NCBI RefSeq assembly: GCF_024343615.1
Contig: NZ_RJUB01000123.1
Coordinates: 1-64,000 of the forward strand
DNA length: 64,000 nucleotides
Source: Ferruginibacter sp. HRS2-29
GTDB lineage: Bacteria; Bacteroidota; Bacteroidia; Chitinophagales; Chitinophagaceae
Direction: 5' to 3'
Below the pieces are notes generated by a model, which did not search any database, was not told where the DNA came from, and worked only from the letters and a program-made list of their open reading frames with translations. Shown in pieces: positions 18,356-26,927 of the stretch; positions within the stretch are counted from its first letter, which is position 1; each line of letters starts with the position of its first letter. The position numbers and the translations under genes were made by a program.

Positions 18356-19924
18356 ATGCACATGCAAAAAATCATTTCAGGTAAAAGTCTGATGCTGGTA
18401 GCGATAGCTGCCCTGTCTTTAAGCGCTTGTAAGAACGGTGGCTTATTTGGCAAGAAAAAAGGAAAGTCTGATGTAACAGGCTGGAACTACGATGACAAGA
18501 ACATGGGTAATTTCCATGTGGCTAAAGTAAAGTACCCTAAAGCCGGGCCAGGACTTGTATTCGTACAGGGTGGTTCGTTTGTAATGGGTGCAAAAGATGA
18601 AGATGTTATGGGCGACTGGAACAATGTTCCCCGCCGTGTGACTGTTCCTTCATTCTTTATCGATGAAACTGAAGTAGCCAATGTTCACTACCGTGAATAC
18701 CTCTACTGGCTGGAAAACACTTTCAGCAACGATACCAACATCATCAACAAAGCGCTTCCTGATACCCTGGTATGGAGGGAAGAGCTCGCTTATAACGAAC
18801 CTTACGTGGAGTACTACTTCCGTTACCCTTCTTATAACTACTATCCGGTAGTTGGGGTAACCTGGCAGCAGGCTTACGATTTTTGTATCTGGAGAACGGA
18901 TCGTGTGAACGAACTGAACCTGATGAAAAAAGGTTATCTGAAAAAAGATGCCGCGAAAAGGGAAATGAAAGGTGCAGGTGCTGATGGGTCCTTCAACACT
19001 GAAACTTACCTGATGAACCCGGAAATGATCCAGGCAAGGAACAAACCTAAAAAATCTGACCTGAAAGATATAAATGGTAAACCTCGTGCCAACATCCGTA
19101 TGGAAGATGGTATCCTCAACATGGGCTACCGCCTGCCAACAGAAGCTGAGTGGGAATATGCCGCTTATGGTTTGCTGGATCAGAACCCTAATCCACGTAA
19201 AAAAGAAAACAAGTCCGGTGAAGAAAACCGTTCTAACCAGCAGATATATTCCTGGAGCAAAAACCCGAATGGCCTGAGGGACAACCGCAGGGGTTCATGG
19301 CAGGGTAAATTCCTGGCTAACTTCAAACGCGGTAATGGTGACAACATGGGTATCGCCGGTGGTCTGAATGACCGTGCTGCTATTCCAGGTAACGTAAAGA
19401 CTTTTTACCCGAACGCATTTGGTCTGTATAATATGAGTGGTAACGTAAGCGAGTGGGTTGGTGACGTTTACAGGCCGATGACTTCTGTGGATGCACAGGA
19501 TTTCAACTACTTCCGTGGTAACAAATTCCAGAAATACTACAAGAACAGCTCCGGCGAATACGAAAGGGACAGCCTTGGCCGTCTGAAGAAAACGGATATT
19601 TCTGATGAAGAAGTTAAGAACCGTGCTAACTACCAGCACAATAACGTGATCAACTACCTTGATGGTGATTCTTCAAGTGGTGTGTTCTACGGTTATGGTG
19701 TTACTTCCCTGATCAACGATTCATCAAGGGTGATCAAAGGTGGTAGCTGGAACGACAGGGCTTACTGGTTGTCACCAGGTGCACGCCGCTTCATGCAGCA
19801 GAACACCGGGGCCAGTACAGTTGGTTTCCGTTGCGCACAGACTTACCTCGGCCCTCCGGAAGGACCCGGGTTTAAAGAAGGTAACAACTTCGCTAAAAGA
19901 AAGCAAAAAGGTAAAAAGAAATAA
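18356..19924 (+). CDS. gldJ: Gliding motility lipoprotein GldJ (FGE-sulfatase fold)
   Basis: A 522-residue lipoprotein required for gliding and T9SS stability in Flavobacterium. Lipoprotein signal with lipobox LSLSAC, then the formylglycine-generating-enzyme-like domain: VFVQGGSFVMGAKDEDV, DETEVANVHYREYLYWL, RLPTEAEWEYAAYG near residue 260, GNVSEWVGDVYRP near 365 and IKGGSWNDRAYWL with VGFRCAQ at the end. The sulfatase-modifying active-site function is not expected in Gld proteins. Met codons at 18356 and 18362 both precede the signal; a TTG at 18344 seems less likely. It is followed by a strong terminator and then murF, the same order as in Flavobacterium. Confidence 0.92.
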   Translation: MHMQKIISGKSLMLVAIAALSLSACKNGGLFGKKKGKSDVTGWNYDDKNMGNFHVAKVKYPKAGPGLVFVQGGSFVMGAKDEDVMGDWNNVPRRVTVPSFFIDETEVANVHYREYLYWLENTFSNDTNIINKALPDTLVWREELAYNEPYVEYYFRYPSYNYYPVVGVTWQQAYDFCIWRTDRVNELNLMKKGYLKKDAAKREMKGAGADGSFNTETYLMNPEMIQARNKPKKSDLKDINGKPRANIRMEDGILNMGYRLPTEAEWEYAAYGLLDQNPNPRKKENKSGEENRSNQQIYSWSKNPNGLRDNRRGSWQGKFLANFKRGNGDNMGIAGGLNDRAAIPGNVKTFYPNAFGLYNMSGNVSEWVGDVYRPMTSVDAQDFNYFRGNKFQKYYKNSSGEYERDSLGRLKKTDISDEEVKNRANYQHNNVINYLDGDSSSGVFYGYGVTSLINDSSRVIKGGSWNDRAYWLSPGARRFMQQNTGASTVGFRCAQTYLGPPEGPGFKEGNNFAKRKQKGKKK

Positions 19925-19930
19925 TATTGA

Positions 19931-19957
19931 TCCCCCGGTTTACCGGGGGATTTTTTT
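19931..19957 (+). terminator. Rho-independent terminator after gldJ
   Basis: The stem TCCCCCGG (19931-19938) pairs with 19943-19950 around a TTTA loop, followed by seven T. It lies 6 bp after the gldJ stop. Confidence 0.93.
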
Positions 19958-19969
19958 GCCTATACTTTG

Positions 19970-20057
19970 CCGGGAAGACAGGAAGAAAAATAAATTCCTT
20001 CCTGTCTTCCCGGTATTATTTTATGTTCCTGAAATTTTTTCTTCCCGTCTTCCCGGC
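19970..20057. repeat. GC-rich inverted repeat between gldJ and murF
   Basis: A perfect 16-bp stem CCGGGAAGACAGGAAG (19970-19985) pairs with 19998-20013. A third, direct copy of the right arm (cttcccgtcttcccggc) follows at about 20041-20057, 20 bp before the murF start. The polarity matches the other intergenic repeats. Confidence 0.85.
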
Positions 20058-20077
20058 AAAAAAATTACTTTTGAAAT

Positions 20078-21355
20078 ATGCAAATCGAAGACCTCTATAA
20101 AATATATTTAGAATATCCCGGCATACAGACCGATACCAGAAAGATTAAACCAGGTGACATTTTTTTCGCATTGAAAGGCCCTAATTTCAATGGCAACGAT
20201 TACCTGCAGAAAGCCCTGGAACTGGGAGCAGCCTATTGTGTAGGCGATGAGCCGCAGTCCGGAATCAATGACCGCATACTGATCTTTGATGACTCACTCG
20301 AGACGTTGCAGCAGCTGGCAAAATATCATCGCCAGCAATTCAAGATCCCGTTCATCGCCATCACCGGAAGTAATGGAAAGACCACTACTAAAGAACTGGT
20401 GCATGAAGTGTTGTCTGCAAAATATAAATGTTATACCACCGAAGGCAATCTCAACAATCACATCGGCATCCCGTTAACCATCCTGAAAATAAAACCCGAT
20501 GCGGAAATTGCTGTAATAGAAATGGGCGCCAATCACCAGAAAGAAATTGAAGGTTACTGCCGCTATGCTTTGCCTACACATGGCAATATCACCAACATCG
20601 GCAAGGCGCACCTCGAAGGCTTTGGCGGCGAAGAAGGCGTAAAAAAAGGCAAGGGAGAGTTGTTGGTTTATCTCCGGCAAAATGGTGGCACCGCTTTTAT
20701 CAATAATGATTACGCGGTTTTAATAGAATTATCAGCCGGAATCAGCGATATTATTACTTACGGCACATCCGCCGCAGACTATATTGGCGAAATCAGGCAA
20801 GACAGCGGATTGCTGGAAGTAGCCATTACAAAAGGCGCTGATCTGCCTTCCATAAAAACCCAGCTTGTCGGCGGCTACAATCTGCCGAATGTACTTACAG
20901 CGGTATGTATAGGAAAGACATTCGGCGTGCCGGATGAACACATCAGGACTGCCCTGGAGCAATATGTTCCGTCCAACAGCCGCTCTCAATTACTGCAGAA
21001 AGGAACCAACAGGATCATCCTCGATGCCTACAATGCCAACCCAACCAGCATGAAAGCCGCTATTGAGAATTTTGCAAAAATGGAAGGTGGAAATAAAGTA
21101 CTGGTGCTGGGCGGAATGATGGAACTGGGTGATGCCAGCGAAAAAGAACATGCACAGATCGTGGAAACTATAGCAAAATACCATTGGACAAAAGTGGTGC
21201 TTGCCGGCAAAGACTATCAGCAACTTCCCGCCGGTTACCTGCATTTCAATAATTCAGCCGAAGCGGCGGAATGGTACAAAACGCAGCATTTTGAACATGC
21301 ACAGATTTTGGTAAAAGGCAGCAGGAGCATGCAGATGGAAAAAATATTGGAGTGA
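20078..21355 (+). CDS. murF: UDP-N-acetylmuramoyl-tripeptide--D-alanyl-D-alanine ligase
   Basis: Adds D-Ala-D-Ala to the UDP-MurNAc-tripeptide in the cytoplasm. 425 residues with all MurF marks: [15 protein letters not shown] near residue 20, the ATP P-loop [13 protein letters not shown] near 92-104, [32 protein letters not shown], and the C-terminal [10 protein letters not shown] near 315. This copy looks fully functional. A second MurF domain with altered residues is fused to alanine racemase at 39814-42291. A terminator and hairpin separate it from gldJ, so it probably has its own promoter. Confidence 0.95.
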   Translation: MQIEDLYKIYLEYPGIQTDTRKIKPGDIFFALKGPNFNGNDYLQKALELGAAYCVGDEPQSGINDRILIFDDSLETLQQLAKYHRQQFKIPFIAITGSNGKTTTKELVHEVLSAKYKCYTTEGNLNNHIGIPLTILKIKPDAEIAVIEMGANHQKEIEGYCRYALPTHGNITNIGKAHLEGFGGEEGVKKGKGELLVYLRQNGGTAFINNDYAVLIELSAGISDIITYGTSAADYIGEIRQDSGLLEVAITKGADLPSIKTQLVGGYNLPNVLTAVCIGKTFGVPDEHIRTALEQYVPSNSRSQLLQKGTNRIILDAYNANPTSMKAAIENFAKMEGGNKVLVLGGMMELGDASEKEHAQIVETIAKYHWTKVVLAGKDYQQLPAGYLHFNNSAEAAEWYKTQHFEHAQILVKGSRSMQMEKILE

Positions 21356-21407
21356 TTTTCCTTTACAGTGTAGAAAAGCCCTACATTTGCAACCCACAAT
21401 AATAAAA

Positions 21408-21494
21408 GGAGACGTGTCCGAGTGGTTGAAGGAGCACGCCTGGAAAGTGTGTATATGGGAAACTGTATCGCGAGTTCGAATCTCGCCGTCTCCG
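21408..21494 (+). tRNA. tRNA-Ser (anticodon GGA)
   Basis: An 87-nt class II tRNA. The acceptor stem GGAGACG pairs with CGTCTCC (21487-21493), with discriminator G at 21494. The anticodon loop CTGGAAA in stem CACGC/GTGTG gives anticodon GGA. A long variable arm (TATATGGGAAACTGTATC region) and the T arm GCGAGTTCGAATCTCGC follow. The 3' CCA is not encoded. Confidence 0.95.
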
Positions 21495-21495
21495 C

Positions 21496-21535
21496 AAAAA
21501 GGTTCAATGTTGAAAGTTCAACGTTGAACCTTTTT
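21496..21535 (+). terminator. Terminator after tRNA-Ser
   Basis: A long imperfect stem: aaaaaggttcaatgttgaa (21496-21514) pairs with 21517-21535 and ends in T residues. It starts right after the tRNA 3' end. The stem uses the same ggttcaa/ttgaacc words as the intergenic repeats. Confidence 0.8.
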
Positions 21536-21563
21536 TAGTTTTGAGTATTATCAATGCCCCCGT

Positions 21564-21612
21564 CAACCATCAACCATCAACCATCAACCATCAACCTTCA
21601 ACCTTCAACCTC
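21564..21612. repeat. 7-bp tandem repeat (caaccat/caacctt)
   Basis: About seven head-to-tail 7-bp words. It enters the 3' end of the DUF3817 gene and encodes its last residues, Val-Glu-Gly, and the TGA stop. Confidence 0.85.
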
Positions 21613-21900
21613 CGCTGCTTTCTTCAGTTTCCTCTCGAGAACAAAAGTGCCAAATGGCAGCAATGATGCGATAAAAGCCAGCACCACTTTGCCAAAGCTC
21701 CATTTATATTTTATCCATACCATCAGCAGCAATGCCATGAACGCAACGAACAGCACGCCATGCGCCCAGCCTACATATTTCACCGCATGAGGAAAATTGC
21801 CCCAGTATTTCAGCGGCATCGCAATAAGTAATAATACTAAATAGGAAACGCCTTCGGCGACTGCTACGGAGAGAAAGTTTTTTAGTAGGCTATTTTTCAT
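21598..21900 (-). CDS. DUF3817 family membrane protein
   Basis: A 100-residue integral membrane protein with three predicted helices (about 8-30, 42-62 and 68-90). The family signature is AEGVSYLVLLLIAMPLKYW near residues 14-33 and VKYVGWAHGVLFVAFMALL near 40-60, then a FLLP-like turn SLLPFGTFVLERKLKK. The role is unknown. The C-terminal VEG and stop are specified by repeat words, so the original end may have differed. It faces the tRNA convergently. Confidence 0.8.
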   Translation of the reverse strand: MKNSLLKNFLSVAVAEGVSYLVLLLIAMPLKYWGNFPHAVKYVGWAHGVLFVAFMALLLMVWIKYKWSFGKVVLAFIASLLPFGTFVLERKLKKAAEVEG

Positions 21901-22021
21901 AAAGTGAATGGTGAATAGTGAAACCGCCGAAGTTTGTAAATAGTTCTGGAAGGCTTATAAAATTGCAAGATCATATTTAACCTTCGCGAATTCCTGCCTG
22001 TTGCGGAGCAAAATTGTGGCT

Positions 22022-22780
22022 TTACCCAAATAGTTTCTCCGCATTTGCCGTGGTTGCCGCAATTACTTCCTCCTCTGTTATTTCTTTTGCTTCGGCGATC
22101 TTTTTTACTATATAACCGAGATAACTGCTTTCATTTCTTTTGCCCCGCATCGGCACTGGTGCCAGGTAGGGCGCATCAGTTTCGAGTACAAGATGCTGCA
22201 GATCCAAGTGCTTCAATACTTCCGCCAGCCCGGAATTCTTATACGTCACTACCCCACCTATCCCCAGTAAAAATCCTGCATCTGTTATCTGTTTTGCCTG
22301 GTCGGGTGTGCCGCCAAAACAATGAAAGATCCCGTTCAGGGATGTATCCCTATATTTTTTGATTATATCGATCGTTTCCTGCATCGCATCCCGGGTGTGC
22401 AATACCAACGGAAGGTCGTATTGAAGTGCAAGCCTGATCTGGTGTTCCAGCGCAAGATATTGTTGCTCAACAAAAGTTTTATCCCAGTAGAAATCCAATC
22501 CTGTTTCTCCGATGGCGGAAAACTTTCTTTCAGAAAGCCATTGTTCAATGATCTCCAGCTCCCGTGCATATCCTGCATTTACCGAGCAGGGATGCAAACC
22601 TATCATGGCAAAACATTTTCCGGCATATTCGTCTGCCAGCGATATCATGGCATCATGCGTGCCGCTATCGATTGCAGGAAGATAAAATTTATTCACTCCC
22701 GCCGCCTCTGCCCTCTGTATCATTTCAGTCCGGTCGCTGTCAAATTCCGACGAGTAAAGATGGCAATGTGTATCTATCAT
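22022..22780 (-). CDS. tatD: TatD family metal-dependent hydrolase
   Basis: A 252-residue TatD-type DNase/hydrolase. Metal ligands in order: MIDTHCHLY (His5, His7), GETGLDF (Glu92), LHTRD (His128), IFHCFGG (His153) and LETDAPYLAP (Asp202). The family acts as a 3'-5' exonuclease in DNA repair and quality control. The start at 22780 gives the canonical N terminus; a longer frame to 22885 adds 35 residues not seen in the family. A TAnnTTTG element lies 6 bp upstream of the ATG. Confidence 0.93.
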   Translation of the reverse strand: MIDTHCHLYSSEFDSDRTEMIQRAEAAGVNKFYLPAIDSGTHDAMISLADEYAGKCFAMIGLHPCSVNAGYARELEIIEQWLSERKFSAIGETGLDFYWDKTFVEQQYLALEHQIRLALQYDLPLVLHTRDAMQETIDIIKKYRDTSLNGIFHCFGGTPDQAKQITDAGFLLGIGGVVTYKNSGLAEVLKHLDLQHLVLETDAPYLAPVPMRGKRNESSYLGYIVKKIAEAKEITEEEVIAATTANAEKLFG

Positions 22781-22785
22781 AACCA

Positions 22786-22793
22786 CAAATTTA
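22786..22793 (-). promoter_or_regulatory. Candidate -7 element for tatD
   Basis: TAAATTTG on the minus strand, ending 5 bp before the ATG at 22780. If used, the transcript would be leaderless or nearly so. Confidence 0.4.
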
Positions 22794-22928
22794 TCAAAAG
22801 TTTTCCGTGTTGCTCGATGTCGAAACATTAAAAAATGCGGGAAACCATGTTTTCGCAAAAAAAATTTTGCTTGTATTATTTCCATGTTGTAACTTGTCGT
22901 CAGTTTTCATAGGGTACGGATTAAAAAC

Positions 22929-22961
22929 GGGCCAGGGTTTCTACCCAGGCCCACTTTTTTT
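22929..22961. terminator. Bidirectional terminator-like hairpin
   Basis: GGGCCAGGGT and ACCCAGGCCC form a stem with one internal mismatch and a TTCT loop. There is a T tract on the plus strand side and an A run on the other. It lies about 20 bp after the deacetylase stop, so it mainly terminates that minus-strand gene. Confidence 0.75.
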
Positions 22962-22969
22962 TAAGACAT

Positions 22970-23596
22970 TTAAGCCGATAATTTTTCAAAAGAAAACCCT
23001 TTCCCCGAGAAATAATTCAACACCCGCGGCAACGCAAACTTCACTTTTTCCCCGGCTTTTTCACTATCATGAAATACGATCACCGATCCTTCTTTTGCAT
23101 GTAGTACCACGTTTTGGAGACATCTTTCGTTATTAACAGATGTATCAAAATCACCGCTCAACACAGTCCACATGATCGTCTTCAATTCAAACCTGTCCGC
23201 CTTAAGTTGTTTTTGCTGAAAAGAAGATATCCTGCCGTAAGGTGGCCTGAAAAGTTTACTGTCAATATATTTTTTAGCTTCGGCTATATCATCCAGGTAA
23301 ATGGCATCCCCTGTTTTCCATCCATTCAGATGGTTAAACGTATGATTGCCTACTGCATGGCCTTCGTCGAGTATCCTGCTGTAAATTTCAGGATGTGCCA
23401 CCACGTTTTTTCCTATACAAAAAAAAGTGGCTTTGGCGCCCACTTTTTGCAATTCATCCAATACAAATGGCGTCACTGCAGGATGCGGCCCATCATCAAA
23501 AGTGAGGAACAATTGTTTCTCCGTAGTAGCTATTTCCCATACCCTGTCGCTGTAAATTTTTTTGAGCCAGCCGGGCGTTTTAACAAAATAAAACAT
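22970..23596 (-). CDS. Polysaccharide deacetylase (NodB family)
   Basis: A 208-residue carbohydrate esterase family 4 enzyme that removes acetyl groups from N-acetylated glycans such as peptidoglycan or chitin oligomers. Motifs: FLTFDDGPHP (catalytic Asp and metal Asp, near residues 30-39), VGNHTFNHLN (metal HxxxH, near 82-91), FRPPYGR (near 115-121), a WTVLSGDFD segment, and VIVFHDSEKA towards the C terminus. No signal peptide; a hydrophobic start (MFYFVKTPGWLKKIYSD) may be membrane-associated. It is followed by a bidirectional terminator. Confidence 0.9.
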   Translation of the reverse strand: MFYFVKTPGWLKKIYSDRVWEIATTEKQLFLTFDDGPHPAVTPFVLDELQKVGAKATFFCIGKNVVAHPEIYSRILDEGHAVGNHTFNHLNGWKTGDAIYLDDIAEAKKYIDSKLFRPPYGRISSFQQKQLKADRFELKTIMWTVLSGDFDTSVNNERCLQNVVLHAKEGSVIVFHDSEKAGEKVKFALPRVLNYFSGKGFSFEKLSA

Positions 23597-23604
23597 GAGG
23601 CAAA

Positions 23605-23752
23605 TTAGAATTAATAATTAATAATGTGTAATTAATAATTGCCTTACCCCTCAGGATGCTCCAACACCAATAAAAATGCAGTTTACAAAGTAATAGTTAC
23701 TCTATAAACTGCATTCCCCATTTCAATTCTTAATTCTTAATTCTTAATTCAA
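23605..23752. repeat. Heptad inverted repeat (attaata / aattctt)
   Basis: The left block (about 23605-23642) has attaata words and the right block (about 23724-23750) has aattctt words, both in 7-bp register. The right block gives the TGA stop of the downstream-coordinate lipoprotein gene. It lies between two co-directional minus-strand genes. Confidence 0.8.
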
Positions 23753-24675
23753 TAAGGTAGTATGTACGTACTCACAATACCGTTCGTCCCCGTCCATACG
23801 ATCTTGAAGTAAAAGTTTCCTGAAGGGCACGAAACCGGGTTGCCCGCCGAATCCAGTCCGAAAGTGACTACCGTTGTCGCCAGCAGCCGCTGATGCGTCA
23901 CCTGCCCGCTTACCAGCCTGAAATTGCAATCCTGGCGGATAACCATCGGCGTAGAGATGGAGGTAACAAATTCATTTCCAAACCGGTTTGTTCCCCATTC
24001 GGAAATACCGGTGATATTTCCATCCGTATGCGTTCCATTCGTAGTTATCACAACGCCGTTATTATAAGTAAATACCCTTTCTTTAGCGATCTGCCATACA
24101 CGCTGCGACCCATTGTCAAATGTGATACTCATGCCCGTACTTGAAATAGTATGTTTGATAGTTCCCAGCGTTGCCAGGTCGCGAAGCCGGCCGCCCGACA
24201 CGTTTGTGATGGTAGTGGTACCATTGATAGTGATACTTTTTCCATCTAAAATACGGGTGACTTTCAGCTGCTGAACATCCACTGTCAACACCGCACCGGC
24301 ATCTTTCCAACGGGAAGCCAGTGGCATCGACAGCACCACAACACCGGTACGGGTGCGGGTTCCGCTGCAATTTTGTCCATTGTAAGTGATGGTGATCCTC
24401 CGTTTTCCATCGGCAGAATCCAGTACTGCCGTTGCATCGCAGATAACTCCCATGGTGCTTTCTACAAAGCCATCAAAAGCTACAAAATTGTCAATGGAGG
24501 TGTTGGCATCATTCGCCACCGCATCGATCTCCTGCGAAAAACGTGATTGATCATCTGAATGTTGCGCCAGGTCGGTGTTGTCCGCTACAGGGTTTGTATC
24601 ATCTTTTTTACAGCTGGTAAAAAGTACCGCCACTGCCAGCAGGCAGCTTAAAAAGAATGGAATTACCTTTTTCAT
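23749..24675 (-). CDS. Hypothetical lipoprotein
   Basis: A 308-residue lipoprotein (signal MKKVIPFFLSCLLAVAVLFTSC, lipobox TSC followed by KKDD). After an Asp-rich linker the mature part is beta-rich: GKRRITITYNGQNC near residue 86, RTGVVVLSMP, KSITINGTTTITNVSGG, ITFDNGSQRVWQIAKERVFTYNN, and a terminal CPSGNFYFKIVWTG. I do not recognise the family. The lipid anchor and KKDD suggest outer-membrane or surface placement. It diverges from gltX across a long inverted repeat. Confidence 0.65.
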   Translation of the reverse strand: MKKVIPFFLSCLLAVAVLFTSCKKDDTNPVADNTDLAQHSDDQSRFSQEIDAVANDANTSIDNFVAFDGFVESTMGVICDATAVLDSADGKRRITITYNGQNCSGTRTRTGVVVLSMPLASRWKDAGAVLTVDVQQLKVTRILDGKSITINGTTTITNVSGGRLRDLATLGTIKHTISSTGMSITFDNGSQRVWQIAKERVFTYNNGVVITTNGTHTDGNITGISEWGTNRFGNEFVTSISTPMVIRQDCNFRLVSGQVTHQRLLATTVVTFGLDSAGNPVSCPSGNFYFKIVWTGTNGIVSTYILPY

Positions 24676-24777
24676 AAATTTAGTTTAAAAGTTAGTTAAA
24701 TATTTCGGCCTGCTCATAGAGTCTGTTGGAGCGGGAAGGTTTAACGCTATCCGTAATTTATTTTTTCGGGGAGATCA

Positions 24778-24910
24778 AAAGGTTCAAAAGGTTCAAGAGT
24801 TCAACGGTTCAATGTTTGCGCCCCCCAACCTCCTGAACCTTTTGAACCTTTGAACCGTTGAACTCTTGAACTGGTGAACCTTTGAACTTTCAACCATCAA
24901 CCTTCAACTT
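24778..24910. repeat. Inverted repeat (ggttcaa / ttgaacc)
   Basis: A perfect 22-bp arm at 24791-24812 pairs with 24850-24871, with further 7-9 bp words outside. It is followed by caaccat/caacctt words up to the gltX promoter. It lies in a divergent gap, upstream of both genes. Confidence 0.9.
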
Positions 24911-24913
24911 TCT

Positions 24914-24921
24914 TATCTTTG
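24914..24921 (+). promoter_or_regulatory. Candidate -7 element for gltX
   Basis: TATCTTTG matches TAnnTTTG exactly and ends 4 bp before the gltX ATG. A start about 5-7 bp downstream would give a leaderless mRNA. Confidence 0.5.
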
Positions 24922-24925
24922 CCGC

Positions 24926-26455
24926 ATGAGTAAAAAAGTAAGGGTACGTTTTGCCCCAAGTCCTACAGGCGGCCTGCATTTAGGCGGTGTGCGCACTGTT
25001 TTATATAATTATTTATATGCAAAAAAACATGGTGGCGATTTCATCGTGAGGGTGGAAGATACCGACCAGACAAGGTTTGTACCTGGTGCTGAAGAATATA
25101 TTTTCCAGTGCCTGGAGTGGTGCGGTTTGCAACCGGATGAAAGTGTATTGCACGGAGGCGAATACGCCCCATACCGCCAGAGCGAAAGAAAAGAAATGTA
25201 CAGGCAATATGCCGAGCAGCTGGTAAAAAATGGCCATGCCTATTATGCATTCGACACACCCGAAGAGATCGAAGAGATGCGGGAATCGCTGAAAGCCAAA
25301 GGAAGCCACAGCCTGCAATACGATTATAACATCCGCCATAAAATGAATAATTCCGTGCGCCTTTTGCCGGAAGAAACACAAAAATTACTGGATGCAGGCA
25401 CTCCACATGTGATCCGTATCAAGATAGAACCTAACCAGACAGTGAGCTTCACGGATATGATCCGCGGAGAGATCACCTTCGATACCAATACGGTTGACGA
25501 TAAAGTTTTACTCAAAGCAGATGGCATGCCCACTTACCATCTTGCTGTGGTGGTAGACGACCACCTGATGAAAATATCGCATGCTTTCCGTGGCGAAGAA
25601 TGGCTGCCGAGTGCGCCTGTTCATATTCTTTTATGGAAGTATTTGTTCGGAGTAAATGAAATGCCCGAGTGGGCGCATCTCCCGTTGATATTGAAACCGG
25701 ATGGCAATGGCAAGCTCAGCAAACGCGATGGAGACCGGCTGGGCTTTCCGGTGTATGCGATGGACTGGACAGATCCTAAAACCGGCGACCTTACCAAAGG
25801 CTTCAAAGAGATCGGATTTTTACCGGAAGCGTTCAACAACCTGCTGGCAGTGCTTGGCTGGAATGATGGTACGGAACAGGAAATTTTTTCACTGGAAGAA
25901 CTCATTGAAAAATTCTCGATGGACCGGGTGCATAAAGGCGGTGCAAAATTTGATTTTGAAAAAGCCAAGTGGTATAACCACGAATGGATAAAAAAATTGC
26001 CCGCCTCCAATTATTCCGGCAGGGTGAAAGATATTTTTATCGCCAGCGGAATTGAAGTGAAAGATGAGGCATATTTCATCTCCGTGCTCGACCTGGTAAA
26101 AGACCGTTGCACCTTGCTTCCCGACTTTGTACAACAGGCCGGCTACTTTTTCTCTGCTCCGCAAACATTGGATACAGAAGCGGTAAAACCAAAATGGAGT
26201 GAAGCCAAAAATGATTTTTTCGAAGAATACATCCAACAGTTAACTGCTCTTGCAACATGGGATGTTGCTTCCATTGAAAATACCTTCAAAGATCTTGCGG
26301 CAGCAAAAAACATCAAGCCAGGTGAATTGCAACTACCGATGCGCATCATGCTGGTAGGTGGGAAATTCGGGCCCGCTGTATTTACGATTGCTGAAATGAT
26401 CGGGAAGGAAGAAACGATTGCACGAATAAAAAATGCATTGGTTATATTTGGATAA
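24926..26455 (+). CDS. gltX: Glutamate--tRNA ligase
   Basis: Charges tRNA-Glu in the cytoplasm. A 509-residue class I synthetase with the HIGH-type signature PSPTGGLHLGG at residues 11-21, EDTDQTR near 48, the KMSKS-type signature KLSKRDG near 262, and the anticodon-binding helical domain in the last 180 residues. Start and length fit the family. It has its own promoter-like element directly before the ATG and is not linked to a partner gene by spacing. Confidence 0.96.
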   Translation: MSKKVRVRFAPSPTGGLHLGGVRTVLYNYLYAKKHGGDFIVRVEDTDQTRFVPGAEEYIFQCLEWCGLQPDESVLHGGEYAPYRQSERKEMYRQYAEQLVKNGHAYYAFDTPEEIEEMRESLKAKGSHSLQYDYNIRHKMNNSVRLLPEETQKLLDAGTPHVIRIKIEPNQTVSFTDMIRGEITFDTNTVDDKVLLKADGMPTYHLAVVVDDHLMKISHAFRGEEWLPSAPVHILLWKYLFGVNEMPEWAHLPLILKPDGNGKLSKRDGDRLGFPVYAMDWTDPKTGDLTKGFKEIGFLPEAFNNLLAVLGWNDGTEQEIFSLEELIEKFSMDRVHKGGAKFDFEKAKWYNHEWIKKLPASNYSGRVKDIFIASGIEVKDEAYFISVLDLVKDRCTLLPDFVQQAGYFFSAPQTLDTEAVKPKWSEAKNDFFEEYIQQLTALATWDVASIENTFKDLAAAKNIKPGELQLPMRIMLVGGKFGPAVFTIAEMIGKEETIARIKNALVIFG

Positions 26456-26460
26456 TTTTA

Positions 26461-26516
26461 TGGCTTAGAGATCAGATTTTAGTATCCTCTTCATCCCTAA
26501 ACCCTAATCGTTAAAC
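26461..26516. repeat. Short inverted words (cttagag / ctaaacc)
   Basis: Gap between gltX and the B12-binding gene. Words ccctaaa-ccctaat in 7-bp register on the right, and a degraded left arm (gcttagagatcag). It ends 3 bp before the next ATG. Confidence 0.6.
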
Positions 26517-26519
26517 TTT

Positions 26520-26927
26520 ATGAACAGACCCATACGGATATTGGTTGCAAAAGTAGGATTGGATGGCCACGACCGTGGCGCCAAGGTGATCGCTACCGCA
26601 TTGCGTGATGCAGGTATGGAAGTGATCTACACCGGCCTTCGGCAAACACCGGAAATGGTAGTGAATGCTGCCTTGCAGGAAGATGTGGATGCCATCGGCG
26701 TAAGCATACTCAGTGGAGCACACATGACTGTTTTTCCAAAGATCATGCAGCTGCTGAAAGAAAAAAATATGAACGATGTATTGCTCACCGGTGGTGGCAT
26801 CATCCCGGAAGATGATATCAAAACATTGAATGAAATGGGTGCAGGAAAATTATTCGTACCGGGCACTACTACTTCTGAAATATCAGAATACATTAAAAAC
26901 TGGGTGAAAGAAAATCGTAATTTTTAA
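26520..26927 (+). CDS. Stand-alone cobalamin (B12)-binding subunit of a methylmalonyl-CoA mutase-type enzyme
   Basis: A 135-residue B12-binding domain with the base-off signature LDGHDRG (DxHxxG, residues 15-21), then [24 protein letters not shown] and [12 protein letters not shown], as in the C-terminal domain of methylmalonyl-CoA mutase and the small subunits of related acyl-CoA mutases. A free-standing domain needs a separate catalytic subunit, which is not in the window. A methylmalonyl-CoA epimerase is encoded at 50125. It overlaps the convergent TRIC-like gene by 4 bp at the stop codons. Confidence 0.9.
   Translation: MNRPIRILVAKVGLDGHDRGAKVIATALRDAGMEVIYTGLRQTPEMVVNAALQEDVDAIGVSILSGAHMTVFPKIMQLLKEKNMNDVLLTGGGIIPEDDIKTLNEMGAGKLFVPGTTTSEISEYIKNWVKENRNF

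Noticed and set aside
21235-21507. 90-codon minus-strand frame across the tRNA
   Set aside because: It runs through murF and tRNA-Ser in antisense; the tRNA fold is unambiguous.
22322-22831. 169-codon plus-strand open frame
   Set aside because: Antisense to tatD, which has all metal ligands in order.
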